From the NCBI GenBank assembly GCA_933207985.1, contig OW240915.1, positions 279,792,373-279,856,372 of the forward strand: a DNA stretch of 64,000 nt, written 5' to 3'. The stretch comes from Pelobates cultripes. Lineage: Eukaryota > Chordata > Amphibia > Anura > Pelobatidae. The position numbers and the translations under genes are program-made. This document shows positions 43,741 to 54,634 of the stretch, piece after piece. The notes below the pieces were generated by a model. That model did no database searches. It was not told where the DNA came from and worked only from the letters and a program-made list of their open reading frames with translations. How positions within the stretch are numbered: position 1 is the first letter of the stretch; the number at the start of each line of letters is the position of its first letter.

Positions 43741-43916
43741 GCTCCATGCTAAATACAATCCTGCAAGCATGGGGAATCGGTAGAGCCCCAGCTTTCAAAG
43801 CATTGTTGAAGTTGCACGACAGATGGGGATCTATCTTTTAGCCATCCTGTGTACATACACAGACCGTCATACAGAGACATACAGTATGTATGTCTCTGTA
43901 TGACTGTGTAAATGTA

Positions 43917-44124
43917 TTCAAAAGGAATAAACGCAGGCAACACTCCAATAGTAAGGATGGTATATTTATTGATAGGTGAACCACCCCAAAGAAAGTGCGT
44001 CGTTTCGGCTCAGCAGAGCCTTATTGCATGAGCTGAAACATCACACTTTCTATGGGGTGGTTCACCTACCAATAAATATACCATCCTTACTGTTGGAGTG
44101 TTGCCTGCGTTTATTCCTTTTGAA
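43917..44124. mobile_element. Palindromic insertion of the Penelope-like terminal type
   Basis: Left arm TTCAAAAGGAATAAACGC... pairs with right arm ...GCGTTTATTCCTTTTGAA over about 85-90 bp, with a centre at CTCAGCAGAGCCTTATTGCA. It carries the CAACACTCCAATAGTAAGG box, a TATTTATTGATAGG stretch and GAGCCGAAACGACG or GAGCTGAAACATC hairpin motifs, the same order as at 28308-28540. The hammerhead core is not intact in either arm. Confidence 0.7.
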
Positions 44125-44161
44125 GACTTTACTGGTGGATCCAGCAATGTCTGCCTGACAT

Positions 44162-44700
44162 GGAGCATCCACCTCTGTTGATGGCCGGAGCATTTGCACG
44201 GTGTCAGTGTGCAGGGTTCTTTGTTTGTCTGTGTAGGTATGTCTCTGTATGCCTATCTCTGTTTCTTTATGTCTGTGTATGTATTTCTGTGAGTGCCTGT
44301 GTCTGTATGAATGTATGTCTGTGTAGATTGTATGACTGTGTTTGTTTGTGTGCCTTTTATGACTGTGTGTCTGTATATCTTTGTGACTGTGTGCCTGAAA
44401 AATTATGTCTGTGTGCTTGTATGGTTGTGTGTCTGTATGTTTGTGTATTTGTGCATGTATGTATTTTAGCCTGTATCTATGTCTATGTGGGAGAAAAAGA
44501 GAGATAGATAGGGGCTGGCGGGGAAGTAAGAAATACATAAGAGGGGTTGTAGGAGACACACTAAAGGGGGGTGTAAGGCACAAAGGGGCCAACGGGGTAA
44601 GACATTCAAGAGAGTGGATATGCAACACTAATGGGGGTAAGAAATTCAAAAGGGGGCTAAGAGACACAGAGGTGAAGATGCATTGTTTATTTTTTTTTGG
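44162..44700. repeat. TGTCTGTGTATG and GGGGTAAGA-type degenerate arrays
   Basis: 44220-44490 is a TGT-rich array with units such as GTGTGTCTGTATGTTTGTGT; 44500-44700 has units of about 30 bp around GGGGGTAAGACACACAA. The latter is the inverted counterpart of the CCCCC...GTGTGTCTTAC array of copy 3 (46375-47060). Confidence 0.85.
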
Positions 44701-44768
44701 GGGGGGGGGCGTCAAAATGCATCTTCGCCTGTGTAGTCAAAAATCCTAGCACCGGCCCTGGCATGGCA

Positions 44769-46317
44769 TAACCACACACATGCACACACTGTTCAAATGC
44801 CTATTTCTCTTAACAGTCTCTGTGAGAAACACCCAAGCCATAATTGCAAACAATATTGTACTGCGCTGCTCTGTTCATAAAACTGTGAATTGTGTTGCTA
44901 AATATTTAGGAGGTTTACTCATCTAAAGAATGTAACGAAATCTGTAGCCTGAACTACTTTTCACATGGAACTTTGCAAGTCAAATGTTAAAAACAGAACT
45001 AAACTTACTGGATATCATTTGCAACAAAAAAAATATGGAGTGCCATCGGGAAGTTTTGGGCAGCTATAGAGTAGGGAGTATAGAGGAAATGTATGTTGTC
45101 TTTCAGTAAGCGTTATATCAAGTAGTAGTGCCCACTAAGCTTTGGTTTGTCTGAATTGATTCATGCCAAACAAATGTATTCAAGAGATTTGCCGTCCATG
45201 TTGCTTTTGGATAAATTTTGTACAAGCAATCATTTCATTCAAAAAAATAAAAAAATGGTAAGGACAAACCAACATGAGTGTTCTGCAAAATAAACATATT
45301 TCTAAAATAAAAAGGCACATTTTCGAGTGGAGTAGTAATAGAGGGGAAAAGAGGAGGAGCACAAAAACTTTATATTTATATGTTATATATTTATTAAATA
45401 CATATATATAATTTTTTTACAGCACCTTCTTGTTTTCCCTCTACTGATCACTTCTCATTTGAACTGTTGGAGAAAATTAATCATATTTTTTTGGTGCTAC
45501 GGATGGAATCATGAAATAAACAAAATGGTTTTGTCCATTGTCTGTTCCATTTGTTTCATGATTTGTCCATATAGCATTTTGGAGTTTGGAATCAGATGAA
45601 CCGATAATTACCCAAAATTCACAAGAATAGCAATTGATTTGAAAGAGAACACACGAGTCTTCCATTTACAGCATAATTCTACCAACAAAACGATTATAAC
45701 AATTTTATTGCACAAAAAGTTAATTTAATCTCTTTACTACTTGAAATTAAAATCGTCTTTATACAAGTTAAGAGTAGAAGGAAAAATTGAGGCTCCAATT
45801 ACCGTACCTATGCAGAGATATTTTTGTTTCTCTGCAGAGTGAAGACCAGCGTTGAAGTAAAGGAGAAGGCAAGTTGAGTTTTATGGACTAAATTTCATTT
45901 TGCAATGAAAGTAAGCAAAAATCCATGAAATGTTGTGAGAAAATTGGTTAAAATGTGTGTCTAGTTTCATTTATACTCAATAGGTTAAAACAATTATACG
46001 GGAAGACACCTAAAACTGCTTTCTAACGTTAAAATGTTGCCACCATACATCATGAACTAAAACTTAGGAAGTTGAAGTTTCACCCATTTTTTCAAAATAA
46101 ATTATGTATATTATATAGTTGACAAGCAATGAAAATGTTTTCATGGAGGCATAACACATCGCCTACTATCCACTAACTCACAGTCAACACTATACAATGT
46201 GAGAGACACTTCAGCAACAGAAAACACAGCAGACAGGAGTATTACAAGGAACACACAATGATGATTATGTTAATATACATCATGGGGCTTGCAGTCAAAG
46301 AACAAGTGGATACAACA
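44769..46317. other. AT-rich intergenic DNA
   Basis: No gene or definable repeat. Confidence 0.5.
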
Positions 46318-46325
46318 TCTCTACT

Positions 46326-47336
46326 AAGGGCGGTGCAAGGATTTTTGGGTACATAGGCAAAGATGATTTTGGTCCACCCCCCATATTTGTTTCTTATCCC
46401 CTTTGCCCCCTTTAGTGTATCTTATCCCCTATTTTTCCCCATTGTGTGTCTTACACCTCCCTTGTGTATATCTTACAACCCCCATTTGTGTGTCTTACCC
46501 CCGGCCCTTCTGTGTGTCTCCTTCTCTCCCAACCCATTTGATTATTTTACTCTTTCCAGCTCCTTTGTGTGTTTCTCTTTCACCATCAGCCCATCTATAA
46601 ATCACCTGCCACTTTGTATTTCCACCCCCAGGCCCTTCTGTGTGTCACTTTCATCCTCAGCCCGTCTCTACATCTTTCTCACCCCCAGGCCCATCTGTGT
46701 GCCTTTCTCCCCCCTCGTGTCCCTCTATGTGTCTTTCTCCCCCCTCAGGCCCCCCTGTGTGCCACTCTTCCCTCCATGTCCCTTACTGCTCCCCTCCCCC
46801 ATAGTGTTTTTTATACCCCCTCCCCTGTCCCATAGTGTTCTTTCTCCCCTCCCATATCCCTTAGTGTTCTTTCTACCACCCAGCCTGTCCCATAGTGTTC
46901 TTTTACCCTCCTCCCCTGTCCCATAGTGTTCCCCCGTCCCATAGCATTCTTTCTGCCCCCACCCCTGTCCCATAGTGTTCTTCACCCCACCCACGATCCC
47001 ATAGGGTTCCTTCCCCCTGTCCCCGTCACTCTCTCCTCCCCCCCCGGTCCCCGGTGTGTCTCTTACCTTTCTTGTAGCAAGGCTGAGTGGAGCAGTGCAC
47101 ACCGTGGTACAGGAGCTTCAGTGTCAGTGAACACTTCCTGTTAGTCTGGCCAAGTAGAGGACTCAGAAGTTCCTGTACCGCGGTGCGCACTGCTCCGCTC
47201 GGCCATGCTACACAGAGTGACTGGCAGGAAGGACCACTGTGGGCCCACCTCTTGCCTGTCCATCCAATCTAGTGCCCCCTGGACCGGTGCGCCCTAAGGC
47301 CGCCTCTTATGCTGCCTTATGGACGCACCGGACCTT
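46326..47336 (-). mobile_element. hAT-type non-autonomous element (CAGGGCCGG family, copy 3)
   Basis: Target copies tctctact (46318-46325) and tctctgct (47337-47344) match 7 of 8. The right part, GACCGGTGCGCCCTAAGGC and CTTATGGACGCACCGGACCT, is the reverse complement of the left end of copy 2 (42944). The left part GGCGGTGCAAGGATTTTTGG is the inverse of its right end. The centre is a degenerate array of CCCCCTGTGTGTCTTTCTCC on the left and CCCCTGTCCCATAGTGTTCT on the right. Open frames in both strands here are array by-products. Confidence 0.85.
46370..47060. repeat. Pyrimidine-rich minisatellite inside copy 3
   Basis: About 20 imperfect units of 28-40 bp. The unit drifts from CCCCCATTTGTGTGTCTTAC through TGTGTGTCTTTCTCCCCCC to CCCATAGTGTTCTTTCTCCC, showing successive local expansions. 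Confidence 0.93.
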
Positions 47337-47344
47337 TCTCTGCT

Positions 47345-49390
47345 CATGGGACAGTATTAACATTAATGCACACTCAATGGAGTGGAGACATACAAGAAAA
47401 TGTATTATGGCCACTGGAAGTTTTAAAAGCACATTAACAAATGTTTATGCATGTCATTAAATTATTAAATCATTATACCATTGATAGATCTTTTCGAACC
47501 ATTAAATCCCCCTTAGCCCTTCGCAATTTAATATTGTCAAAGCAGTAACATGTTAAACTAAGCAAACACAGCGTTTGAATACATTTTGGTTAGGTTTTGG
47601 AGAATAAAATAAATATACTGAAAGAAACGACTGGTTATATATTTTTTTAAATATTCCAATAACACAGGAATACCCCAAGCAAAGCAATAAATAAACTGCA
47701 TTGTATAACAAAAAATATTTTAAAAGTAATATAGCTTCACATCTGATTACATCACATACTGCTTCTATTAAACTTAAATATAAACTTGATAGGAATCAAT
47801 GACTACAAATAGCCTATTTATTACTTAGAAAAACTGGTGATTGAAAAGAGTGGCTTTAGCATTTTATTTTCCTGAAATGTTAAGACATTTTATTGTCACC
47901 AATTGTATGGTCAAATGCACTCTTACTATTCTGTACTAAAATATATTTTCCTTAATGTTCTGATTTTTATATCTATATCAAGAAACTTTTGGGAAGAAAT
48001 TGTCCCCATCCTTTCAGATCAAAGTTTCAAGGGCCCAATTTAGGTTATTATGAAGACTAATGTGAATTGCATTTATCAGGGCACAACAGGAGCACTTTAT
48101 ATTTACTTTTCAGTGAAAAAAGAAATGGATAAAGTAATGTAGTTGAAATACCATTCCTTGCATTGTATTTTAGCATGCAATCTATAGAAAATTCTTTGGA
48201 ATAAGATCCTGTTAGCGCTGTTAGGTGAACTGTCATGAATTAAAAGTAATATAGATGTGTAAAATACAGCATATTTCTTTTGAATAATTTAAAAATAAGT
48301 TCAAGACGTTCAGCTTACTATTTTTAAATTGGTTGGACAAAATAAGAGAATTACTATGGTTTTTTTTGCATGAGGGTGACTAACAATTGAATAAGCAGGG
48401 GAGTGCAGTGTAAGAAGAAGCTGATGTAGGAATAGAAAGGTGAAAATTGTTGAAGCTGTCATGGTTCATTGCACCTATGAGGATACAAAGGTATAGGTAT
48501 ATAGCCTGTCACATATGGCCTGGAGGGGCTTCATTTCTGCTTTCATGCCTTTAAACGTATAGCAACCACTGGAGAATTGAGAGATCTATTTATTTGCCAT
48601 GCAGTTCTCGATCTATATCTAGAAGCATTATGTATTTTGTTACTAAGATTACTTCAGTATAGAAAAACAAATGGAGATACAGCACATCTAGGAGAAACAA
48701 AATGGATAACATAGCGTAGTACCATAACCCCTATTGTTTGGTTGTTGTAAGATAATTGCACTAAGTGCATATATTTTAATGTGAAATTCAAAAACACTTC
48801 AAGTGGAATGATCTTGAAGCATGACTGTCACTACTGATCTTGTAGTGCCATATTGCTAGAAACAGGTATGGTACAAAACACCAGAATATTTGAATTGCAT
48901 GTATTGGATTGGTTGGGAGACTTGTAGGGTAATGAAGGTTCTCTGGAAAGATCTCTCCCAGAGTTCTGAGATAATCCCTTAGCTGTTCACACCAGCATGT
49001 CTTGTACTGTCGTTTGTGGAGAGATTAGAGTGATCCAGAGTTTCGGCGCCTTTCTTTTACCTCTAGTTGATTCAAGGCTCTATCAGGTAGCGTCCTGCTC
49101 ACTATAAGAAGCCTGCATATGCTGACAGTGAAATATTCATATGAAGCCAAACTGTAAGGTTTGTGGCAAGCACAATATGCAGCACTAAGATGGAGGTTAA
49201 GAAGAGTTATTCACATGGTTTTTCACTTCACATTGTTTTAATTGTTACCTTGATATAAATATATTTTTTTAACGGATACCCTCATCTCCCTTTTCAGAAA
49301 GATAACATTTGTTTTCGGATGAGATGTTTAAAGTATCACCAATTGAAATGAATAAAGGAGACACATTTATTTATTTAAATTCGAAAAAAA
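47345..49390. other. AT-rich intergenic DNA
   Basis: No gene or definable repeat seen. Confidence 0.5.
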
Positions 49391-49399
49391 AGAAAGTAC

Positions 49400-49771
49400 A
49401 AAAGAAATGAAGAATTCAAAATCCATGATGTTATTACGTGCAATACTAAGGGGGTGATTTACCTGATATACTGCACGTGTGGAGTACAGCATATTGGACG
49501 AACTAAGAGACAATTAAAGAAACGACTATATGAACATGTATATAAAATAGGAAGAGGATTCGAAGGCCATAGTATTTCAGCACATTTCAAATTAAAACAT
49601 GGAATGGACCCTAGCCATTTGTATTTCTGTGAAAAAGTGAACAAGGATACCAGGAGTGGAGACTACACGAAAAGGATAGCCATCAAGGAGATGCAATGGA
49701 TATTCAAACTTAGGACCTTAGCGCCCCATGGTTTGAATATTGATTTTGAATTGACTCATTTTTTAGATTAG
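49400..49771 (+). pseudogene. Penelope-like element GIY-YIG endonuclease domain
   Basis: The frame reads CNTKGVIYLIYCTCGVQHIG, then RTKRQLKKRLYEHVYKIGRG, HSISAHFKLKHGM, and near the end GDYTKRIAIKEMQWIFKLRT, APHGLNIDFELTHFLD and a stop. This is the C-terminal GIY-YIG endonuclease of Penelope-like retroelements: the GIY motif appears as LIY, YIG as HIG, with the conserved arginine (RQLKKRL), histidine and late glutamate-tryptophan (KEMQWI). The enzyme nicks the target to prime reverse transcription. The last 115 or so codons are intact, but the reverse transcriptase is absent directly upstream, so this is a 5'-truncated copy. The 49454 methionine is internal. Confidence 0.92.
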
Positions 49772-49982
49772 TATTTTTAGTGGTCTTATAATCTATATTT
49801 CATTTGTATGAATTTTAATTCTTTTTATTTATTATTTATTTTTTATTTATTTATATGCCTTTTTTATTAGTATTTTTTATAGTCTTTTGTTGATTAAGGT
49901 AATATCCAAGAAACTTGTTATCCCTACATATAGGAGAACACGAAGCAACTAGTAATTTCATTATTAACACTGATTATAATGG
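49772..49982. other. 3' non-coding sequence of the Penelope-like copy
   Basis: AT-rich tail with (TTTAT)n just after the endonuclease stop; interrupted at 49991 by a hAT-type MITE. Confidence 0.4.
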
Positions 49983-49990
49983 GTGGTCAA

Positions 49991-50308
49991 TAGTGATGTC
50001 CCAAACGGTTCGCGAACGGTTCGCCACGGACTCATCATTGAGTAAACTTTGACCCTGTACCTCACAGTCAGCAGACACATTCCAGCCAATCAGCAGCAGA
50101 TCCTCCCTCCCAGACCCTTCCACCTCCTGGACAACATCCATTTTACATTCATTCTGAAGCTGCATTCTTAGTGAGCTGTCCAGGAGGTGGGAGGCTCTGG
50201 GAGGGAGGGTATGCCGCTGATTGGCTGGAATGTGTCTGCTGACTGTGAGGTACAGGGTCAAAGTTTACTCAATGATGAGTCCGTGGCGAACCGTTCGGGA
50301 CATCACTA
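49991..50308. mobile_element. hAT-type MITE, copy 2, with 8-bp target duplication
   Basis: Ends TAGTGATGTCC and GGACATCACTA, identical to the copy at 525-908. Target copies gtggtcaa at 49983-49990 and 50309-50316 are perfect and fit the hAT target preference nTnnnnAn. It is shorter than copy 1 because the CATATGCGCTGTTCG part of each arm is missing: the arms pass directly from CGCCACGGACT to CATCATTGAG. Symmetrical loss on both sides suggests a distinct subfamily or arm conversion. Confidence 0.93.
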
Positions 50309-50666
50309 GTGGTCAATATATAGATTCATGATTTTTAGACAAATCATAATTTTTTACATGTCAAAAAAAAATTATATTCTTTTTTGATATACCATAGGTA
50401 TATCAAAATATTAGGTTTTGGTAGCCATTGTGCAGAAACCTAACGAACCTAATTGATATCAAATATCCCTTAAAATGTAGATCCAATGTGGCTCTAAGTG
50501 CCAGAGTTATGAAGATATTTTCGGTCTTAAGTTTTTTGTTTATATTGAGAAGATTTATCCATATATTAATACCTTATTATACAAGAGGAATATAGTAATC
50601 TATTGTATATTATTTGTATCATTGAAGCCCCTATATCTTACTCTGTCTGTGATGTGGGGGTTAACT

Positions 50667-50937
50667 TATGCTGCACTGACAAGCAAAGGTTAATGTATTG
50701 CAAGTTATACACTTGCAAGAGGTTAATGTATTGCAAGTATGCTGCACTGACAAGCAAGGGTTAATGTATTGCAAGTTATACACCTGCAAGAGGATAATTT
50801 ATTACAAGCATGCTGCACTGACAAGCAATGGTTAATGTGTTGCAAGTTGTACACCTGCAAGAGGTTAATGTATTGCAAGTATGCAGCACTGACAAGCAAG
50901 GCCTAATATATTGCAAGTTATACACCTGCAAGAGATT
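50667..50937. repeat. 71-bp tandem repeat, about 3.8 copies
   Basis: Units start with TATGCTGCACTGACAAGCAA at 50667, 50738, 50809 and 50880. Each has GGTTAATGTATTGCAAG twice with TTATACACYTGCAAGAG between, so an older half-unit duplication of about 35 bp is visible. The array lies just before the hammerhead-like motif, where repeats in some Penelope-like termini occur. Confidence 0.95.
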
Positions 50938-50939
50938 GT

Positions 50940-51430
50940 AGATAAAAGGGAGAGTATATAAGTGAGATCGGCACCAGCACCACTAGACTTTGAGAAAGCC
51001 CGCCCAGGGCGAAACGCGTAAGTCACATGGTTCCGACATTCCTGGCGTTCAGGGGAGAGGATCAAACAGCGGTATCGGTGGACAATCAACTGATCATGAT
51101 CTTTGCAATTCCCCATACGAACTGTGAGCCAGCCACAAAAATGTTGTTTAAGTGTGTTTTATGCAATCAATAAAGTGTGCAAATCCTTTTTACCACTGAA
51201 GGCTCATTACTTGCATATACCATGAGTACACTGTGGGACCAGCTAAAGTCCCTGGATCAGATGTGGACCATAAAGATATCCACCAGGATTGAATATATTG
51301 GATATCTCACTAGGGGAGAGCGCCACTTAGGGTGTGTCAGATGGAGGTGTCTCATCTGCCGTTATTATACCATTCCAGTTTCTATTTGTTCTAGGTTATC
51401 CCTACAGGGTGTAATCCTTTGAGTGTTGGA
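50940..51430 (+). mobile_element. Penelope-like terminal segment with decayed hammerhead-like motif
   Basis: A balanced-composition block: GAGTATATAAGTGAGATCGG, the hairpin at 50986-51024, a CpG-bearing part, AATCAATAAAGTGTGCAAAT and a weakly open stretch to about 51420. A TATATAA box about 35 bp upstream of the hairpin could be a promoter. It lies between Penelope-like endonuclease and reverse transcriptase remains in the same orientation, consistent with a terminal repeat between partial tandem copies. Confidence 0.6.
50986..51024 (+). ncRNA. Hammerhead-like motif, core mutated
   Basis: Stem I GACT (50986-50989) / AGTC (51021-51024). Core position reads TTGAGAA (50990-50996) instead of CUGANGA, two key changes. 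The extra A (50997) is present, stem II GCCC / GGGC holds, then GAAA (51011-51014), CGCG and the U-H site TA (51019-51020). The stems are kept but the core changes should abolish cleavage. Confidence 0.5.
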
Positions 51431-52395
51431 GTATCAAGAAGAAGCTTATTCCAATACAATTTGCAAGAACTTTGAACATATAAGAAAGTATATTTATACT
51501 GGGACATTGTTTTGATTTAATAAGTTCCAAATATATATTTTTTATTCTATTTTATTTTTATTTTTTTAGTTTTATTTTATACATCTGTGTTCTCTATAAT
51601 TGGAGAGCTATTACTATGATGTGCGCTAACTCATTGTTGTAAGATGTAAAGAAAAAAAGCAAGACATTTTAAAGAAAATAAAAACACACGTCGCTGAAGC
51701 TAAAAATGAGAAATTCATGAGAGTAAAAAAAAAAATAGAGCAAGACATTTTGCACCATTAAAATGTTTTAATTTATTTATAGATTTAAATAAATGTATCA
51801 GCAAAATTAGATAAAGGAAGTGATGTTTTAATGATGCTTCTTTTAAACCTAAATCTTAAATTTCCCTTGTACAGAATATGGATTTCTTTCTGGACACAAT
51901 TTATAATATGGTGTATAGAGATAATGAAAATCTTACGTTTCAGAAGATTAACAATCTAATTTTAATAAAAGAAAAATTATGAGATATTTCTAATGGTTAG
52001 AAAAGACATATCATTATAAGATAAAGTGTGGGAGCAGGGTGGCATATTAATTAGGTCTACCGATTATTATTTACCAGAACCTTTAGAATATTTTAAATAA
52101 CTGCACTTGTAAATTATTCATTGATAAGCCAACTAAATTATTTATCAACCAATGAATAAGTTTATTAGATATACTACAATATCAACTTATCGTTATGAAT
52201 AATTTTGCATTTTAATCTAATTAACATCCTACTTTGCCTATATGTCTTCTTCTTGAAAACGGTCATGTAACACGATTTGGGACTTCAATCGGCAAAGTTT
52301 CAGTTTAGAGGGGAATCACAATGTATCACAAATTAATTTTTTTTTTTAAACCTATTGAGATTATTTTAAAACATATTTTCTTTTTTCTTTTTTAA
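51431..52395. other. AT-rich DNA
   Basis: No gene recognised. Confidence 0.45.
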
Positions 52396-52399
52396 CAGT

Positions 52400-52920
52400 T
52401 ACTTTTATTTACACTTAATTGGGATTGATATGGGTACTAGGTTGGCCTCTAGTTATGCCAACAATTATGTTGGGTACGCTGAGAAACAATTTATTTGGTC
52501 CCATCTTGACTGGAAGGTAAACCTGGTGCCATGGTTTAGACACACTGATGATAGCATTTTGATCTGGAGAGGAACAAAAAAACTATTTTTTTTACTTTTT
52601 TACAATATCAATACTGTAATAACTGCATTTTATCTGCATTTTACAACTATTTTCATAATATGACTATTAACTTTTTGAATTTCACATTGAAAATAATAAA
52701 ATTGAATCAAAATGCTATTTTAAACCAACTGGTGAGACTAGTTATGTACACTTTAAAATGTGTCACTATAAATATTGGTCATACGGTATCCTCAAGAGCC
52801 AGATGGTTAGAATCAGGTGCAAATGTTTAAAATATTCAGATTATTAAGAATAGAACAGATTGTAAAACAAAGCAATTCAATAAATAACATTGTAGAAAAA
52901 GGTACAAGAAAACTAATATC
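52400..52920 (+). pseudogene. Penelope-like reverse transcriptase fragment
   Basis: MGTRLASSYANNYVGYAEKQ at 52430 is the block that in Penelope-like enzymes reads MGTxxAPxYANLxxGxxE. VPWFRHTDDSILIWRGT follows and corresponds to the WxRYIDDILxxWxG catalytic box, with YIDD changed to HTDD. After a frame break near 52660, KIESKCYFKPTGETSYVHFK and CHYKYWSYGILKSQMVRIRC match the C-terminal region with its conserved CH...W...RIR pattern. The tail fades at about 52920. Its endonuclease is not attached. The loss of the catalytic tyrosine and the frame break make it inactive. Confidence 0.88.
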
Positions 52921-53865
52921 TGCTTATGGATAATAGGAACAGTAGACAGAGAAATAAGGATCATGCAGTTTGAAAATATTTCCTTGTTAGTGATAAATCA
53001 CATCCATCCACTGACTTGCTATAGACTTATTATTTTTGCCCAGACAGGAAAACCACCCTTTAAAGCATGTTTGTGGAGCAAATCAGAGACAGCATGTAGT
53101 TCAGAGCTTACTCTGTCCATTTATGGTGCAACAAAGGTTTTATACAGAGAAGGTGTGTCTAGGTGGATCCCAGGCAAACCAATAAAAACAACAATACTGA
53201 TCAATAAATGAGTACATGAATACATTGATTTTGCCTTTTAAAGGGGGGCTGTCTTGTTGCATGAACCTATAGAAAGTGAATATGTGATGTAGAAATGCAT
53301 GTTAGGCTTGTGCTTTCATTACGTCAATCAATGTTAGATACAGAATAGGATAGTGTGCGTCATTACAGAATGCATCATTACAAAAAGAAAAGATGGAACA
53401 TTCTAAAACAGAGGCCTGCAGAGTTGTGCAGACCTGTTTCAATGATGTTAGTCAGTCTCACATTAATTCTTTCAGGGATGGAGTGTTAGTTAATCTCATA
53501 TTAATCCTTACAATGCACAATTTGCTTTAATAACACAATTTAATAATCAACCTACCAAAATGAGAAACATTTTAGTGTCCTTAAGTATGTGTGTCCACCA
53601 ATGGCTTGGGGTCCTCATGCTACTACTTACTCCCACCCCAATTGAAACATCCTATCTACCCTAATAATAATGAGGAGGCAATAGGTCTAAAACTCTGTAT
53701 AAAAAAAAAAGTTATTCTTACAATCAGATGTCTTCTATATTCTTAAAACTTCCTGATTCAAGACCCAAAAAGACCAAATAAAAAATCATATAGTAACTTT
53801 TCAAGTATGTAACTACAAAAAGCACTGGATAGCAAAAAAATTGTGTTGCAATCAAGATAATCTAC
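52921..53865. other. Intergenic DNA
   Basis: No gene or definable repeat recognised. Confidence 0.4.
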
Positions 53866-53867
53866 CT

Positions 53868-54632
53868 TTAACCCCTTCCCGACCGCAGACGGAAATTTTC
53901 CGTCAACCTTGTCCTTCAGTTAAGGACCGTTGACAAGGGGGGGGTTGGCTGCACTCACCTGAACATGCATAAATGGGGGTGCTGCTGGGGGCCAAATAAT
54001 ACAATACACAAGATCCAGCGCACTCACCTATCCACTAAACAGCAACTTCAATGTTGAAAGATTTTATTAGTTTTTTAAAAACACCTAATCTAGGCAAAAA
54101 TAAACGTCAATGTACCCCATCTTTGGCAGGTCCTACACTGACAGCCTAATGTCTGCTTTTATGAGATTAACCCACTTACTTGAGGAAAAAAATTCCATCT
54201 GAGGCTCTCTGCAGTACAAGGCTAAATAGGGCCCTGGGATGAGGCACCTGTGACAGGGAGGGGTGCAAATGTTGTGGCAGGCTTATGCAATGTATGATCA
54301 TATAATGTAACTAAACCCCCATTATTTTTGCCTACATTAGGTGTTTTTAAAAAAACTAATAAAATCTTTCAACATTGAAGTTGCTGTTTAGTGGATAGGT
54401 GAGTGCGCTGGATCTTGTGTATTATATATGTATGTGTGTGTGTATATACATATATATATATGTGTTACATCAAATTAAATTCTGTCCTTTAAAAACTGTA
54501 TTTAATATGTGTCGGTGCAATAAACGAGAGAGATGCAAATTGCAGTTGAACGCATACAGCAAGAAAATGCAAAAATTGCTTGTGTCATTAAGCGTAAGAC
54601 AAGCTTCTGAAGCTGTGTCCTTAAGGGGTTAA
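53868..54632. mobile_element. TTAA-flanked MITE carrying a foldback insertion
   Basis: TTAACCCCTTCCCGACC on the left (TTAA 53868-53871) and GTCCTTAAGGGGTTAA on the right (TTAA 54629-54632) resemble the ends of the short MITE at 29790. The inner segment 53945-54420 is foreign: GATCCAGCGCACTCACCTAT, CCACTAAACAGCAACTTCAA and TTTTATTAGTTTTTTAAAAA at 54012-54085 return inverted at about 54335-54418. The same foreign family recurs as a dimer at 61481-62178. Confidence 0.6.
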
Positions 54633-54634
54633 CT

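Larger units (their letters stand above)
42944..44760 (+). mobile_element. hAT-type non-autonomous element (CAGGGCCGG family, copy 2)
   Basis: Perfect 8-bp target copies gcatggca at 42936-42943 and 44761-44768. The ends are CAGGGCCGGCGCGTCC and TAGCACCGGCCCTG. The left sub-terminal part is GC-rich (GGCGGCACAGGCGGCCGCC) with an inverted GTGACCGGCAGGA / TCCTGCCGGTCAC hairpin (43018-43062). The interior is a mosaic of GT-rich and CA-rich arrays, a palindromic insertion (43917-44124) and a GGGG(T)AAGA array. No transposase is encoded. Copy 3 at 46326-47336 has the same two ends in the opposite orientation. Confidence 0.92.

Noticed and set aside
43356..43841. Frames encoding HYIQTHT repeats
   Set aside because: Translation of a CA-rich minisatellite.
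46363..47102. Proline-rich frames on the plus strand and glycine-rich frames on the minus strand
   Set aside because: Array of CCCCCTGTGTGTCTTTC units inside a hAT-type element; both strands are open because of the repeat.
49400..49771. Stand-alone GIY-YIG host nuclease (SLX1-like)
   Set aside because: The CNTKGVIYLIYCTCG and late GDYTKRIAIKEMQWI layout is that of Penelope-like elements, and no RING domain or introns are seen.
50667..50937. Possible CRISPR array
   Set aside because: The 71-bp unit is repeated whole, with no unique spacers.
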